Shown: positions 50,532 through 59,893 of the stretch, one piece after another
Position numbering within the stretch: position 1 is the first letter of the stretch
Layout: every line of letters starts with the position of its first letter
DNA from: JAIBJN01 sp963830885
Lineage (GTDB): Bacteria; Actinomycetota; Thermoleophilia; Gaiellales; Gaiellaceae
Direction: 5' to 3'
DNA: 64,000 nt
Assembly: GCA_963830885.1 (NCBI GenBank)
Contig: CAWHOA010000027.1
Coordinates: 62,001 to 126,000 of the forward strand
Position numbers and translations under genes: made by a program
The notes under the pieces: generated by a model
Databases searched by the model: none
What the model was told of the DNA's origin: nothing
The model's input: the letters and a program-made list of their open reading frames with translations, nothing else

Positions 50532-53500
50532 GTGAACATGCTGCGCAGTCTCGGCTATCCACTCCGGCTCGCCGCCGCGAGGATCGCCCGGCGCACGCCG
50601 ACGGCGCTCCTCGCTGCCGCCGGGGTCGCCGCGGGGGCCGCCATGCTGGCGACGGTCCTCGCCGGAACCGTCGTCGCCCGCGACGAGAGCGTCGGCCGCG
50701 CCGTCGAGGAGATTCCCGCCGAGCAGCGCTCGGTTCGGGCCGCGTCGTTCGACCTGCCTGCGCTCGACGAGGACCACGCGGAACTGGACCGGATGGCCAA
50801 GCAGGCGCTCGCCGGCGTCGTCCCCGGAGAGGCAACCCCGCTCGTCCTCTTCCGTGAGAGCACGATCGCCGGCACGTTCCTGGGCCTCGGCGCGGTCGAT
50901 GGGCTCGACCAGTGGGTGACGCTCCGGTCCGGCCGCCTCCCGCGCACCTGCGAGCCCGAGCGCTGCGAGGTCGTCAGGCTGCGGGGCCGCGGGACGATCC
51001 CGAACGTCGACGGGTTGCGCCTCGTCGAAGTCGGGACAGCCGTTCTCACGTCGCCGGTGCTCTTCGGCGACTTCATCGTGCCGACCGAGAACGAGCGCAG
51101 CCGCGCCTCCCTCAGCCCGAGCGTTCGGGAGCGGGCGGCCCGCTACCACCGGCCCGAGCCGCCGCCGCTCGTCCTCGCCGAGGGGGTCGACGGGCTGGCG
51201 GCCTCGCCCCAGCTCGACAACGTGTACCGCAGCTACGCCTGGGTGGCGCCGCTGGAGCCCGGAACGGTACGGGCCTGGGAGATCGACGAGCTGCCCGGCG
51301 ACGTCGCGCGCGCCCGGTCGGCGCTGCAGACGACGTCGAGCTCCTTCGAGCTCACGGCTCCGGTCGAGGAGCTGCGCGCGGCCGCCGAGGCGAGCGACGT
51401 GGCCGCGCGGCGGCTCCTGCTCGTGGGCGGCGAGTCCGCGGCCCTGCTCTTCGCCTTCGCCGTGCTCGCCGCCGTGAGCATGCGGCGCGACACCGAAGCG
51501 GCGAGGCGCCGCCTCACCTGGTTCGGGGCGCGCGGCTGGCAGCTTTCGCTCTACACCGGCGCGGAGGCCGCGGCCGTCGCCGTTGCCGGAACGGCGGCCG
51601 GCTGGGCCCTCGGCACGCTCGCCGGCGCGGCCGTGGCATCGCGAGCCGGAGCGCCGGTCGGAGAGGTCCTCGCCCACTCCACGCTCTCCCGCACCGGGCT
51701 CCTCGCCGCCGCCGCGGTGGCGACCGCTCTCGCGCTCGTCCTCCTTGCCGCCCTGAGAGCCCGCCCGCTCGCCTTCGGACGCCGGTCGTTTTCGGCCATC
51801 GACGCCGCGGCGCTGGGGGCGCTCGCCATCGTCGTCCTGACGCTGCTTCGGGGCGACCTCGACCAGGAGGCGCTCGCGTCCGAGTCGGGGACGTCAGTGG
51901 CGCTCGTCCTCCTGCCCGGCCTCGTCACCTTCGTCGCAGCGGTCCTGTGCGCGAGGTTGCTGCGCCCGACGCTCATGCTCCTGGAGCGGCTGTCCAGAGG
52001 GCGCTCGACCTCCCTCCGCCTCGCAGCGCTCTCCCTCGCCCGGCATCCCGGCCACGCTAGCCGTCGCGGCCGCCTTCCTACTGGTCAGCGTCGGCCTGGC
52101 CGTCTTCGCGGAGAGCTACCGTTCGACCCTCGCCCGCGGGCAGGAGGAGCAGGCCGCCTTTGCGGTGCCGCTCGACTTCACGCTGCGGGAGGACCTCACG
52201 CGCCTGATCCGGGTCCGAGAGGCCGCCTCGCCCGAGAAGCTCGCATCGCTCGGTGACGACGTGCAGGTCGAGCCCGTCCTGCGGCTCGCCGGCAACGTCG
52301 GGCAGGCGGGCGGACGGACGGGGATCACGGTGCTCGGCCTCGACGCGGATGCGATTCCGGCGCTGAACGGCTGGCGCAGCGACTTTTCCGCGCTCTCCCA
52401 GCAGACGCTGGCCGCGCGGATCGAGGCGAAGGGGGACGCTGCGGCGAGGGGGCCGGTGCTCCCTGCGGACGCGACGGCGCTCGAGCTCCCCGCCCAGGGC
52501 CCGCCCGCCGTGCTGGTGGTGAGCGTCGAGACCCGACGGGGCGACTTCGTCCAGCTCGAGCTGGGAAGCGCCGACGACCAGGCCGACCACGTCCTTCGCA
52601 TCCCCGTGCCCGAGGAGGCCCGGGGCGGCCGGATCGTCGGCTTGACGATCTCACCGCCGGTGAAGATCCAGGAACGCGGCGGGGAGGGCATGCCGCTCGT
52701 GGTCGACCGCCTGTCCCTCGGCCCGCTCACCGCGAGGACGCCCGGCGGCGACGTCGAGCTCGCCTACGACGACTGGCTGGCCGTCAACGGCGTCGAGGTG
52801 GAGGTGGATCCCGGCGGCGACGGCGCCGTTCTGACCGGGACGCTGAGCGAGTCGATCGCATCGCGCTTCCGCCCGCGGCAGCCAAGCGACGGGCAGCCCC
52901 TCAACGTCATCGCGTCACCGGCCGTGGCGGCATCCGCAGGCCCGACGGGGGACCTCGCGCTCCGTGTCGCGGGCGAGCAGGTCGTCGCGCACGTGGCAGC
53001 CGTCGCCGAGCGCTTCCCGGGCGCGGGCGAGGACCTCGTCGTCGCCGACCGCGTCCTTCTCAGCACGGCGCTCAACGCGGCACACCCCGGCATCGCGGTC
53101 TCCAACGAGGTCTGGCTCGGAGCGGCGACCGACCAGCGCCGCGACGAGGTCGCCGCGACGCTCTCGCGCTCCCCGTACAACGTCCTCTCGGTGGAGTCGC
53201 GAGCCGAGCTCGAGCGCTCTCTGCGCGACGACCCGCTCGCCCGTGGAACCCTGCTCACCCTCCTCGCCGCCGCACTGGTGGCGCTCGGGCTCGCGCTGGT
53301 CGGCGTCCTGCTCGGCGTCGTCTCCGACGTGCGCGACGAACGCGGCGAGCTGGACGACCTCGAGGCGCAGGGCGCGCGGCCGGCGCTCCTCCGGCGTGTC
53401 GTCCGCCTGCGCAGCCTGGTCGTGGTCACCGTCGGCGTGCTCGGGGGGCTGGCCACCGCGGCCCTGCTCGGCTTCCTCGTCGTCGATCTCGTCACCGTCA

Positions 53501-53628
53501 CCGCCGACGCCCGCGCCACCGAGCTGCCGCTGCGGACCGCGGTCGCGTGGCCGGTGCTCGCCGCCGCGCTCGCGGCCGGCATCCTCGCGGCCGCCACCCT
53601 CGTCACCGCCGCCTCACGCCGGATATGA
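50532..53628 (+). CDS. FtsX-like ABC transporter permease with one frameshift
   Basis: About 1030 aa of a large permease with an N-terminal helix (TALLAAAGVAAGAAMLATVLAG), a long extracytoplasmic domain, a middle helix bundle (about 300-490), a second extracytoplasmic domain and a final FtsX-like bundle (LLTLLAAALVALGLALVGVL...). Near 52045, after LSLARHPG, coding passes to another frame that continues ATLAVAAAFLLVSVGLAVF. The break sits inside a membrane segment and one or two bases appear to be missing. The rest is intact and is coupled by four bases to the ATPase gene, so the system is probably functional and the break may be an assembly error. Confidence 0.75.
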
Positions 53629-55202
53629 GCCGCGCCGCCGTCGAGATCCGCGACGTCTTCCGTGTCTACCCGGCGCCGGAAGGCGGCGTGGTCGCGCTCC
53701 AGGGCCTGACGCTCGAGGTCAGGGAAGGCGAGATCTGCGTCGTCCTCGGCCCCAGCGGCTCGGGGAAGTCGACGCTCCTGCGCCTGCTCGCGGCCCTCGA
53801 CCAGCCGACCGCCGGGAGCGTGCATGTGCTCGGGCGCGACCTCGCCCGCCTCGGGAAGCGCGGCCGCGCGGCGTACCGCGCCGACGTCCTCGGCTACGCC
53901 GACCAGCACTACTGGCGGGCGCTGGCGGCCGAGCTCGAGGTGCGGGAGCTCGTCGGCCTGCAGCTCGGGCTCGCGGGCGTGCCCCGGCGCGAGCGGCGCG
54001 GACGGGCCTGCGAGCTGCTGGAGCGCGTGGGCCTCCTCGACCGCGCGGAGGCCCACCCGAAGGAGCTCTCCGGCGGCGAGCAGCAGCGGGTGGCGGTTTG
54101 CGCGGCGCTCGCCCACAGGCCGCGGCTCCTCCTCGCCGACGAGCCGACGGGAGAGCTCGACGCCCCGAACGCCCGGCTCGTCTACGAGGCGATCGCCGAG
54201 CTCGCGCGCGACGCGGGGACGACGACGGTGCTCGTCAGCCACGATCCCGAGTCGGCGACCGTGGCCGACCGCATCGTACGCGTGCGCGACGGCCGCGTCA
54301 GCGAGGAGGCCGCGATCGCGGACGGCGGGGACGAGGCGATCGTCGTCGGCCGCGGCGGCTGGCTGCGCCTCTCCGAAGAGCTGCTCCGCCGGACCGGCAT
54401 CCACTCTCACGCGGCCGCGCGGCTGCACGAGCACGGCATCCTGCTCCAGGCGGCGCCGGGGGCGGCAGCGGCCGTCGTCGCGCATGACGATGCCCCGGCG
54501 ACCGCCGCGGTGACAGGCGAGGTCGTCGCCGAGGTGGACGGGCTCTCGCGGACCTACGGCGAGGGAGCGGCGGCTGCCACGGCGCTCGCCGAGCTCGACG
54601 CCGCGTTCGCGGGCGGACGGCTGACCGCGGTGACCGGGCCCTCCGGCTCAGGGAAGACGACCCTCCTCCACCTCCTCGCCGGCCTGGACCTGCCGTCGCG
54701 TGGAGAGGTGCGAGTTCTCGGCGAGACGCTGCCCGCGCTCGACCGCGACGCACGGGCGCGCTTCCGGGCCGAGCACGTTGCCCTCGTCAGCCAGGAGACG
54801 GGGCTCGTCCCCTTCCTCACCGCTGCGGAGAACATCGAGCTGGGGCTCTCACTGCGCGGTGTCGAAGCGGAGGAGGCGCGGGCGCGGGCCGTGGAGGCGC
54901 TTGCCGCCGTCGACCTCGCAGGCGTGGCCGGCCGGCGCGTCGAGGATCTCTCCAGCGGCCAGCGCGAGCGGGTGGCGGTCGCACGCGCCGTCGCGGGACG
55001 CCCGGCGCTCCTCCTCGCGGACGAGCCGACCGCGCGCCTCGACCAGGCGAACGCGCTCGCGGTCGCCCGGCTCCTCGTCGGCCTCGCACGCGAGACGGGC
55101 GCCGCAGTCGTGTGTGCGACCCACGACCCGCTCCTGATCGAGCACGCCGACGACCGCATCGACCTCGAGTCCCGCCGCCGCGCGACGGCCGCGGCGCCCT
55201 AA
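53625..55202 (+). CDS. ABC ATPase with two nucleotide-binding domains (LolD/MacB-like)
   Basis: 525 aa, two fused LolD-type ATPase domains. First: Walker A GPSGSGKSTLLRLLAALD, signature LSGGEQQRVAV, Walker B LLLADEPTGELD and VLVSHD. Second: Walker A GPSGSGKTTLLHLLAGLD, signature LSSGQRERVAV (Gly to Ser), Walker B LLLADEPTARLD and VVCATHD. A linker of about 80 residues joins them. Such proteins normally form homodimers from one domain; here one chain could supply both sites for the single giant permease upstream. Confidence 0.9.
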   Translation: MSRAAVEIRDVFRVYPAPEGGVVALQGLTLEVREGEICVVLGPSGSGKSTLLRLLAALDQPTAGSVHVLGRDLARLGKRGRAAYRADVLGYADQHYWRALAAELEVRELVGLQLGLAGVPRRERRGRACELLERVGLLDRAEAHPKELSGGEQQRVAVCAALAHRPRLLLADEPTGELDAPNARLVYEAIAELARDAGTTTVLVSHDPESATVADRIVRVRDGRVSEEAAIADGGDEAIVVGRGGWLRLSEELLRRTGIHSHAAARLHEHGILLQAAPGAAAAVVAHDDAPATAAVTGEVVAEVDGLSRTYGEGAAAATALAELDAAFAGGRLTAVTGPSGSGKTTLLHLLAGLDLPSRGEVRVLGETLPALDRDARARFRAEHVALVSQETGLVPFLTAAENIELGLSLRGVEAEEARARAVEALAAVDLAGVAGRRVEDLSSGQRERVAVARAVAGRPALLLADEPTARLDQANALAVARLLVGLARETGAAVVCATHDPLLIEHADDRIDLESRRRATAAAP

Positions 55203-56245
55203 CCGGCCGCGGCGGCCCGCGGAGTCTCGATCGCGAGCAGCGTCCTCGCGCCGCCGGCGGCCTTCGCGCGGTACGCCGCGAGGTCGGCCGAGCGGTACAC
55301 GTTCTCCGCGGAAGACTGCAACGGCGTCACGCGGGCGATCCCGCCAGAGAAGCTGAATTGCCCATGGCCGATCTCGGCCAGCGTCTCCTGAGCGCGCTCG
55401 GCGACCCTCACGGCGTCCTCGGCGCTGGAGCCGGGAAGAATGATGCCGAACTCGTCGCCGCCGAGGCGGCAGGCGACGTCCGTGGCGCGGATCGTGGCCC
55501 GTAGCGCATCGGCGAGCGTGCGGAGCGCCTGGTCGCCGGCCACGTGGCCGCTGACGTCGTTGATGCGCTTGAGCCCGTCGAGGTCGACGACGAGCAGCGA
55601 CAGATCCTCGCGCGTTCGCAGGCTCCTCGCCACGGCCGCTTCGAGCTGCTCCTCGAAGAGCCTGCGGTTGTAGAGCCCCGTGAGCGTGTCGCGCGCGGCG
55701 GTCTCCTGCAGCTCGGAGAAGAGGCGGGCGTTGCGGATGGCGATGGCGACGATGTCGCAGAGGGCGCGGCAGAAGTCGACGTCAGCCGCGTCCCACACCC
55801 GGTCGTGGACGTCGACGATCTCCATCAGGCCGATCGTCTCGCCCCGCGTGACGAGCGGCAGCATGAGCAGGGACTTCTGCCCCTGGCGCTCGAGCAGGGC
55901 GCGCTCGGCGGGGTCGTCGCCGGGGTTCTCGACGCGCACCTGGACGGGCTCCTGGGTGTCGAGCACGTGCCGCGTGGACGGGTAGTCGGCCAGGTGGTAG
56001 ACCTGTCCGCCGGTCTCGGTGATCTCGTCCCGTCCCTCGCGGTACTCGACGAGCATGACGAGCTCGCCGCGCGCCGGATCGTAGGTGGAGAGCTCGGCCG
56101 CGGTGGCGCCGGTCAGCTGCGTCGCGTTGGTTGCGAACTCACGCAGAACCTCGCGCAGGTCGAGGCTCGACGAGAGCGCCCGCGACAGGTCCAGGAGCGC
56201 TTGCAACCGTTTGGCTTGGGCCATCGGTAAGGAATCGGCTGTCAA
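55199..56245 (-). CDS. GAF-GGDEF diguanylate cyclase
   Basis: 348 aa. A GAF domain (about 15-170) precedes a GGDEF domain (about 180-340) with TLTGLYNRRLFEEQLE and the active-site CRLGGDEFGIILPG. It should make cyclic di-GMP. No EAL or HD-GYP partner gene is in the window. The I-site RxxD is not evident at the usual spacing. Confidence 0.9.
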   Translation of the reverse strand: MTADSLPMAQAKRLQALLDLSRALSSSLDLREVLREFATNATQLTGATAAELSTYDPARGELVMLVEYREGRDEITETGGQVYHLADYPSTRHVLDTQEPVQVRVENPGDDPAERALLERQGQKSLLMLPLVTRGETIGLMEIVDVHDRVWDAADVDFCRALCDIVAIAIRNARLFSELQETAARDTLTGLYNRRLFEEQLEAAVARSLRTREDLSLLVVDLDGLKRINDVSGHVAGDQALRTLADALRATIRATDVACRLGGDEFGIILPGSSAEDAVRVAERAQETLAEIGHGQFSFSGGIARVTPLQSSAENVYRSADLAAYRAKAAGGARTLLAIETPRAAAAG

Positions 56246-56266
56246 CGTGCACCCCTAAATAGCCCG

Positions 56267-56707
56267 TCAGGCGGTCGCGGCGACCTTCTCGTTCGGCTTC
56301 AGGAGCAAGGCGAGGAGGAGATTGACGAGCGAGACGATGATCGCGGCGAGGAGGGTCGACCAGAAGCTGCCCGTCTCGAAGCTGGGGACGATCCAGTCCG
56401 TCAGGTAGAGCATGAACGTGTTGATGAGGACGAGCGCGAGTCCCAGGGTCAGCACAACGGCCGGAAGCGCCAGCAGGATCACGAGCGGGCGGACGAACCA
56501 GTTCACCGTCGTGAAGACGAGCGCCGCGATGAAGAGGACCCAGAAGTCTCCTCCGTACTCGACGCCGGACACGATCCACGCCGCCACGAACAGGGCGACG
56601 ACGTTCGAGAGCCAGGCGAACAGGAACAGCTTCCACACGGCGTGAATGGTCGCAGATCGACGACGGCGTCCGCGGAAGCCCCGAAACCGGTCGGGAACAT
56701 CGACCAT
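56267..56707 (-). CDS. Phage-holin-family-4-like membrane protein
   Basis: 146 aa, four membrane helices: LFLFAWLSNVVALFVAAWIV, FWVLFIAALVFTTVNWFV, PAVVLTLGLALVLINTFMLYL and TLLAAIIVSLVNLLLALLL. This matches the widespread bacterial family annotated as phage holin family 4, which is usually chromosomal and not lytic. ATG at 56707 chosen without a clear ribosome site. Confidence 0.82.
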   Translation of the reverse strand: MVDVPDRFRGFRGRRRRSATIHAVWKLFLFAWLSNVVALFVAAWIVSGVEYGGDFWVLFIAALVFTTVNWFVRPLVILLALPAVVLTLGLALVLINTFMLYLTDWIVPSFETGSFWSTLLAAIIVSLVNLLLALLLKPNEKVAATA

Positions 56708-56774
56708 CGGTACGAAGTCGGATGCATTGCAGGCGTCCTGCAACAGGTGTATGACTTCTGACGAGGAGGGGGCG

Positions 56775-57782
56775 TTGGCGAGATCGGGAGTCCTTCTTGC
56801 AGCTGCCGCTGGGGCGGCGGCGCTCGGAACGGCCGGCGTTGCCGCCGCGAGCACGATCGCGTACACGAGCCTCGGCGCGTCCTCGTCCCACGTCTGGGTC
56901 ATGCGCGGCGACGGCAGCGGGAAGGAGCGGCTGACGTCCGGCTCCGTCGTGAACGTCGCGCCGTCGCTCTCCCCGGCCGGCGCGCGTCTCGTGTTCGTCC
57001 GGCGGCTCGCGGACGACCGGGACGACCTCTTCCGGATCGACACGGACGGCTCGGATCTGCGCCGCCTCACCAGGACGGCGGTCGCGGAGGCCGACCCCAC
57101 GTGGTCGCCGGCCGGCGGGCTGATCGCGCTCTCGGCAGGCCGCGCTCCGGGCTCCTTCGAGATCGCCGTGCTCGAGCCGGACGGAACGGGGAGACGGCGG
57201 CTGACGCGGAACGGTGTCGACGACCTCGATCCCGACTGGGCGCCCAGGGGCGGGCGCCTCGCGTTCACGCGACTGGTCGGGGGCACGAACGCCGAGATCT
57301 ACGTCGTCGGCCGGGGCGGGAAGGGGCTGAGGCGCCTGACCGAGCGGCCGGGGGCGGACGACAGCCCTGACTGGTCGTCCAGAGGCTGGATCGCCTATGT
57401 CCGGCGGCTCGCCGGCGGCAGTGAGATCCGGGCGGTGAGGCGGGACGGCACCGGCAACCACCGCCTTGTGCGGAGCACCCGCCAGCTGGGCTCGCCTACC
57501 TGGTCACCGGACGGGACGAGGCTCGCGTTCGAGCTGTGGGACGGGGTCGACACGGAGCTCTACCGCGTCTCGGCAGCCGGGACGGGCCTGCGGCAGCTCA
57601 CGCGGAACAACGTCAACGACTTCGGCCCCTTGTGGGGCCCCGGGGGAAGCCGGGTCGCGTTCACGCGCCTTACGGGCGGTGCGAACGACGTGTGGACGAT
57701 CCGCGCCGACGGGATCGATCCCAGGCGACTGACGACGGCCGCCGCCCAGCAGGCTGCGTCCGACTGGGGCGCCGGCCCGTGA
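56775..57782 (+). CDS. Secreted TolB-like beta-propeller protein
   Basis: 335 aa. A signal peptide (SGVLLAAAAGAAALGTAGVAA) is followed by six or seven WD40/TolB-type repeats, each with a W-S-P or D-W and G(T/S)x(L/R)RRLT element, e.g. ADPTWSPAGGLIAL, DDLDPDWAPRGGRLAF and DSPDWSSRGWIAYV. GAGGAGGGGG precedes TTG at 56775; ATG 56751 is the alternative. Probably a cell-surface or periplasmic scaffold. Confidence 0.85.
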   Translation: MARSGVLLAAAAGAAALGTAGVAAASTIAYTSLGASSSHVWVMRGDGSGKERLTSGSVVNVAPSLSPAGARLVFVRRLADDRDDLFRIDTDGSDLRRLTRTAVAEADPTWSPAGGLIALSAGRAPGSFEIAVLEPDGTGRRRLTRNGVDDLDPDWAPRGGRLAFTRLVGGTNAEIYVVGRGGKGLRRLTERPGADDSPDWSSRGWIAYVRRLAGGSEIRAVRRDGTGNHRLVRSTRQLGSPTWSPDGTRLAFELWDGVDTELYRVSAAGTGLRQLTRNNVNDFGPLWGPGGSRVAFTRLTGGANDVWTIRADGIDPRRLTTAAAQQAASDWGAGP

Positions 57783-58099
57783 GTCGGACTGAACGAGTCG
57801 GAGCCGCGACCCGCGCTCGCCGGGAGTTCACGAAGCACGAGGCCATCCTCGCCCGCGCCCGAGCAGCGGCCCGCCGAGGGGACACGACCGCGATGCTCGC
57901 CGCAGTCGACGACCCCCGCTCACTCGCGCGCGTGGCGAACCGGAACCTCATTGGTCTGGGCCTGGCCGAGTGCACCCTTCCCTCCTGGGGCATCCCCTTT
58001 CTAGCCGGCCGGGGCGAGAACGGAGGGGAGGACCAGACGTCGACACCTGGCGCTCCCCGGCTCGGCGTCCTCGCGGCGCCTCGGCAACTGCGGCCATGA
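57779..58099 (+). CDS. Hypothetical basic protein
   Basis: 106-aa frame from GTG, overlapping the propeller stop by four bases. The first 60 residues (EAILARARAAARRGDTTAML, VDDPRSLARVANRNL) show the strong third-position GC of real genes and look helical; the remainder is low complexity. I do not recognise it. Confidence 0.35.
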   Translation: MSRTERVGAATRARREFTKHEAILARARAAARRGDTTAMLAAVDDPRSLARVANRNLIGLGLAECTLPSWGIPFLAGRGENGGEDQTSTPGAPRLGVLAAPRQLRP

Positions 58100-58316
58100 C
58101 CGAGGTGAAGACCATGCGCGCGAAACCATTGACCTTTGGGTGAAGGATTGAGAGGATCTGCACTTGAGGCCGATCCCCCGCGCGAATAGGGGCGGCCAGC
58201 TGTCAGTCGTGCGCGGGGGAGACGGAGGTGTCCGCGATGAGAAAGCGTCCTGTCCGGCGGCAGCGGCTTGTCGTGCTGCCCGCAGTTGTGCGTGGGGGCA
58301 AGGACGGAGAACCAGA
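58100..58316. other. Gene-poor spacer
   Basis: No convincing gene, hairpin with T tract or repeat copy seen. Start of the lower-GC region that extends to the tRNA. Confidence 0.4.
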
Positions 58317-58490
58317 ATGACCAGACACGTCATCCAGCGTGGGCTCCTCGCGACACAACGGGAGCAGTTCGCCCGAGAGGCGGGCAGGCGCAACCACGCG
58401 GCGGTGGAGTCAGCACGCGCGCAGCACGAGCGTCATCCCTCCACGCTCACGGTGTCCTACCGGATCGGACGCCTCTACTCGCGGGTGTAG
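58317..58490 (+). CDS. Short hypothetical peptide (57 aa)
   Basis: ATG with GGACGGAG eight bases upstream opens MTRHVIQRGLLATQREQFAR, followed by a basic, helix-like stretch and VSYRIGRLYSRV. No family recognised. Only the ribosome-site spacing supports it. Confidence 0.3.
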   Translation: MTRHVIQRGLLATQREQFAREAGRRNHAAVESARAQHERHPSTLTVSYRIGRLYSRV

Positions 58491-58560
58491 TCCGTCACAC
58501 CGACGGGTCAAGCAGCAGACGAGCCGAGCCGATGCCTCCCCGCGGCCGACTCGGTCGAAA

Positions 58561-58573
58561 ATGGGCCGTGAAG
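58561..58573 (+). repeat. Left copy of tRNA-Lys-end direct repeat (possible attachment site)
   Basis: ATGGGCCGTGAAG here is repeated exactly at 59639-59651, where it covers the 3' end of the tRNA-Lys gene. Exact 13-base identity at this spacing, with the lower-GC islet between, is the layout of an att pair left by site-specific integration into a tRNA. Confidence 0.5.
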
Positions 58574-58743
58574 CGCCGCCCGCGTTACCCCGGAGGGTCG
58601 CCGTTGCCCTGGGCGGCGGCCCGCTTGCGGCGGGCGCGGTGACGCTCCTGGGTGCGGCGGCAGCTCGAGCAGGTCGTATTACCGCGCAATACTCGTTGAG
58701 CGGCTTCGCCAGCTGGAAGGCCGAGTTTCGTGCACATCACTAT

Positions 58744-59421
58744 TCAATTCGGGCCGTCGTAGAAGTAGATATCGAAACTCGAAACGCGATGGTGGTCCGT
58801 TACCGCATGGAGTCCATCCTCGAGGCTGCAACCCTTGCTACCACTCTCTAGCTTCCAGTCGTCGACACTCATTCCTCCGCCCCCCGCTGCCTCTGGGTAA
58901 AGCGAGACTAGCTTCGCAGCGGAATCGCCGACTTTTAGTCCATTGGCTGTCTCCCACTCGCCACCTGTGATTTGCGCAAAGCACAAATAGCCCTTGGAGC
59001 AGGCGTCTTCGTCGGGCCTAACAAACTGTGCCGTTAGACCGAGGCTTCGCCACTCAACGATGCATGGAGAATCGACGGCAAGGTTCTCAACGTTCTTCCC
59101 GTTCTTGCTCTTGCGAGAGCTTGGCGGCCCCAACGCTTCTATTGCTGCAGCGACCGAACTGTCCTGCGTGAACTCGAACTCGCCGATTCCAGTTGCGCTC
59201 ACCTCGCGTGCGTGCGCTCCGGCCGATTGGTCCTTCACGCGGTCGATATCTTCCGGAACTTGGCTGAACTTCCCCGGCAACGTCAGCGCGATAGCGACAA
59301 CTCCTACAATCGTCACTGCTGAGACGATGGACCATGGCCGCTCGAACCAACGCTTTGGCTTCGGGTTCGCCCGATCGCCAGGTGCCCCTTCAGGTTCCTG
59401 AGCGCTCCGCTCAGCCTTCAT
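58744..59421 (-). CDS. Exported or membrane-anchored protein of unknown function, islet gene
   Basis: 225 aa. A basic head, one membrane helix (WSIVSAVTIVGVVAIALTL), then an extracytoplasmic domain with five Cys (PCIVEW, DACSKGYLCFAQ, KGCSLED) that could form disulfides. Base composition is clearly lower in GC than neighbours and codon use is less biased. It is coupled to the upstream small frame by an ATGA overlap. No homologous family recognised; probably recently acquired. Confidence 0.65.
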   Translation of the reverse strand: MKAERSAQEPEGAPGDRANPKPKRWFERPWSIVSAVTIVGVVAIALTLPGKFSQVPEDIDRVKDQSAGAHAREVSATGIGEFEFTQDSSVAAAIEALGPPSSRKSKNGKNVENLAVDSPCIVEWRSLGLTAQFVRPDEDACSKGYLCFAQITGGEWETANGLKVGDSAAKLVSLYPEAAGGGGMSVDDWKLESGSKGCSLEDGLHAVTDHHRVSSFDIYFYDGPN

Positions 59422-59615
59422 CTCTTAGACCCACTCGGCTCGCGCAACTCGTCGCGAACGAGCGCCTCTAGGTCGGGAGCCACCCCCACCGGCGGTTTCC
59501 CACCGGGCCAGGCGGCGGCAAGGTCGGTTTGTTGCCACTCGGCAACTCCCCGAGGACAGCACCGAATGAGCAAACGTGACATTCCCGGCACCCATTCTTC
59601 GCATGGTTGAGCCAA
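59418..59615 (-). CDS. Small islet gene coupled to the exported protein gene
   Basis: 65-aa frame (or 54 aa from ATG 59582) ending in GVAPDLEALVRDELREPSGS; the stop overlaps the next ATG as ATGA. The coupling is the main evidence that it is translated. A WQQTDLAAAW segment is helix-like. No family recognised. Confidence 0.4.
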   Translation of the reverse strand: MAQPCEEWVPGMSRLLIRCCPRGVAEWQQTDLAAAWPGGKPPVGVAPDLEALVRDELREPSGSKR

Positions 59616-59638
59616 AGCCGTTGGCCATGCGGGGCTCT

Positions 59639-59651
59639 ATGGGCCGTGAAG
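59639..59651 (+). repeat. Right copy of tRNA-Lys-end direct repeat
   Basis: ATGGGCCGTGAAG, identical to 58561-58573. It spans the discriminator and the 3' side of the acceptor stem of tRNA-Lys plus four T-arm-side bases, a usual integrase target. Confidence 0.5.
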
Positions 59652-59712
59652 GATTCGAACCTTCGACCTTGGGATTAAGAGTCCCCTGCTCTACCAACTG
59701 AGCTAACGGCCC
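59640..59712 (-). tRNA. tRNA-Lys (anticodon CTT)
   Basis: Acceptor stem GGGCCGT/ACGGCCC, D-arm TAGCTCAGTTGGTAGAGC, anticodon loop CTCTTAA with CTT, T-arm GGTTCGAATCC, discriminator A and no encoded CCA. All four stems pair. Its 3' end faces the low-GC islet. Confidence 0.97.
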
Positions 59713-59759
59713 CAGCCGGTCGCAAGTGTAGCGGCGCGGCGCCGCGTCCTTGCGAGGGT

Positions 59760-59867
59760 TCAGGCGGGGCGCTCGAGACGGCGCTGCGCGTACCAGGCCA
59801 GGGTTCGGCCGGCGACGACAGGGCGCGCGAGGAGGCCGAGGCTGCCGATGAGAAGCTTTGCGGTCAT
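59760..59867 (-). CDS. Possible 35-aa small protein
   Basis: ATG frame reading MTAKLLIGSLGLLARPVVAG then RTLAWYAQRRLERPA, hydrophobic then basic. No Shine-Dalgarno sequence is visible. It lies between the tRNA and the divergent epimerase gene and could be noise. Confidence 0.25.
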   Translation of the reverse strand: MTAKLLIGSLGLLARPVVAGRTLAWYAQRRLERPA

Positions 59868-59893
59868 GAGGTTCGGCTAGATTCGCCGGCGGC

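Noticed and set aside
56267..56707. Prophage remnant because of a holin-like protein
   Set aside because: This family is common in bacterial chromosomes, and no other phage gene is near.
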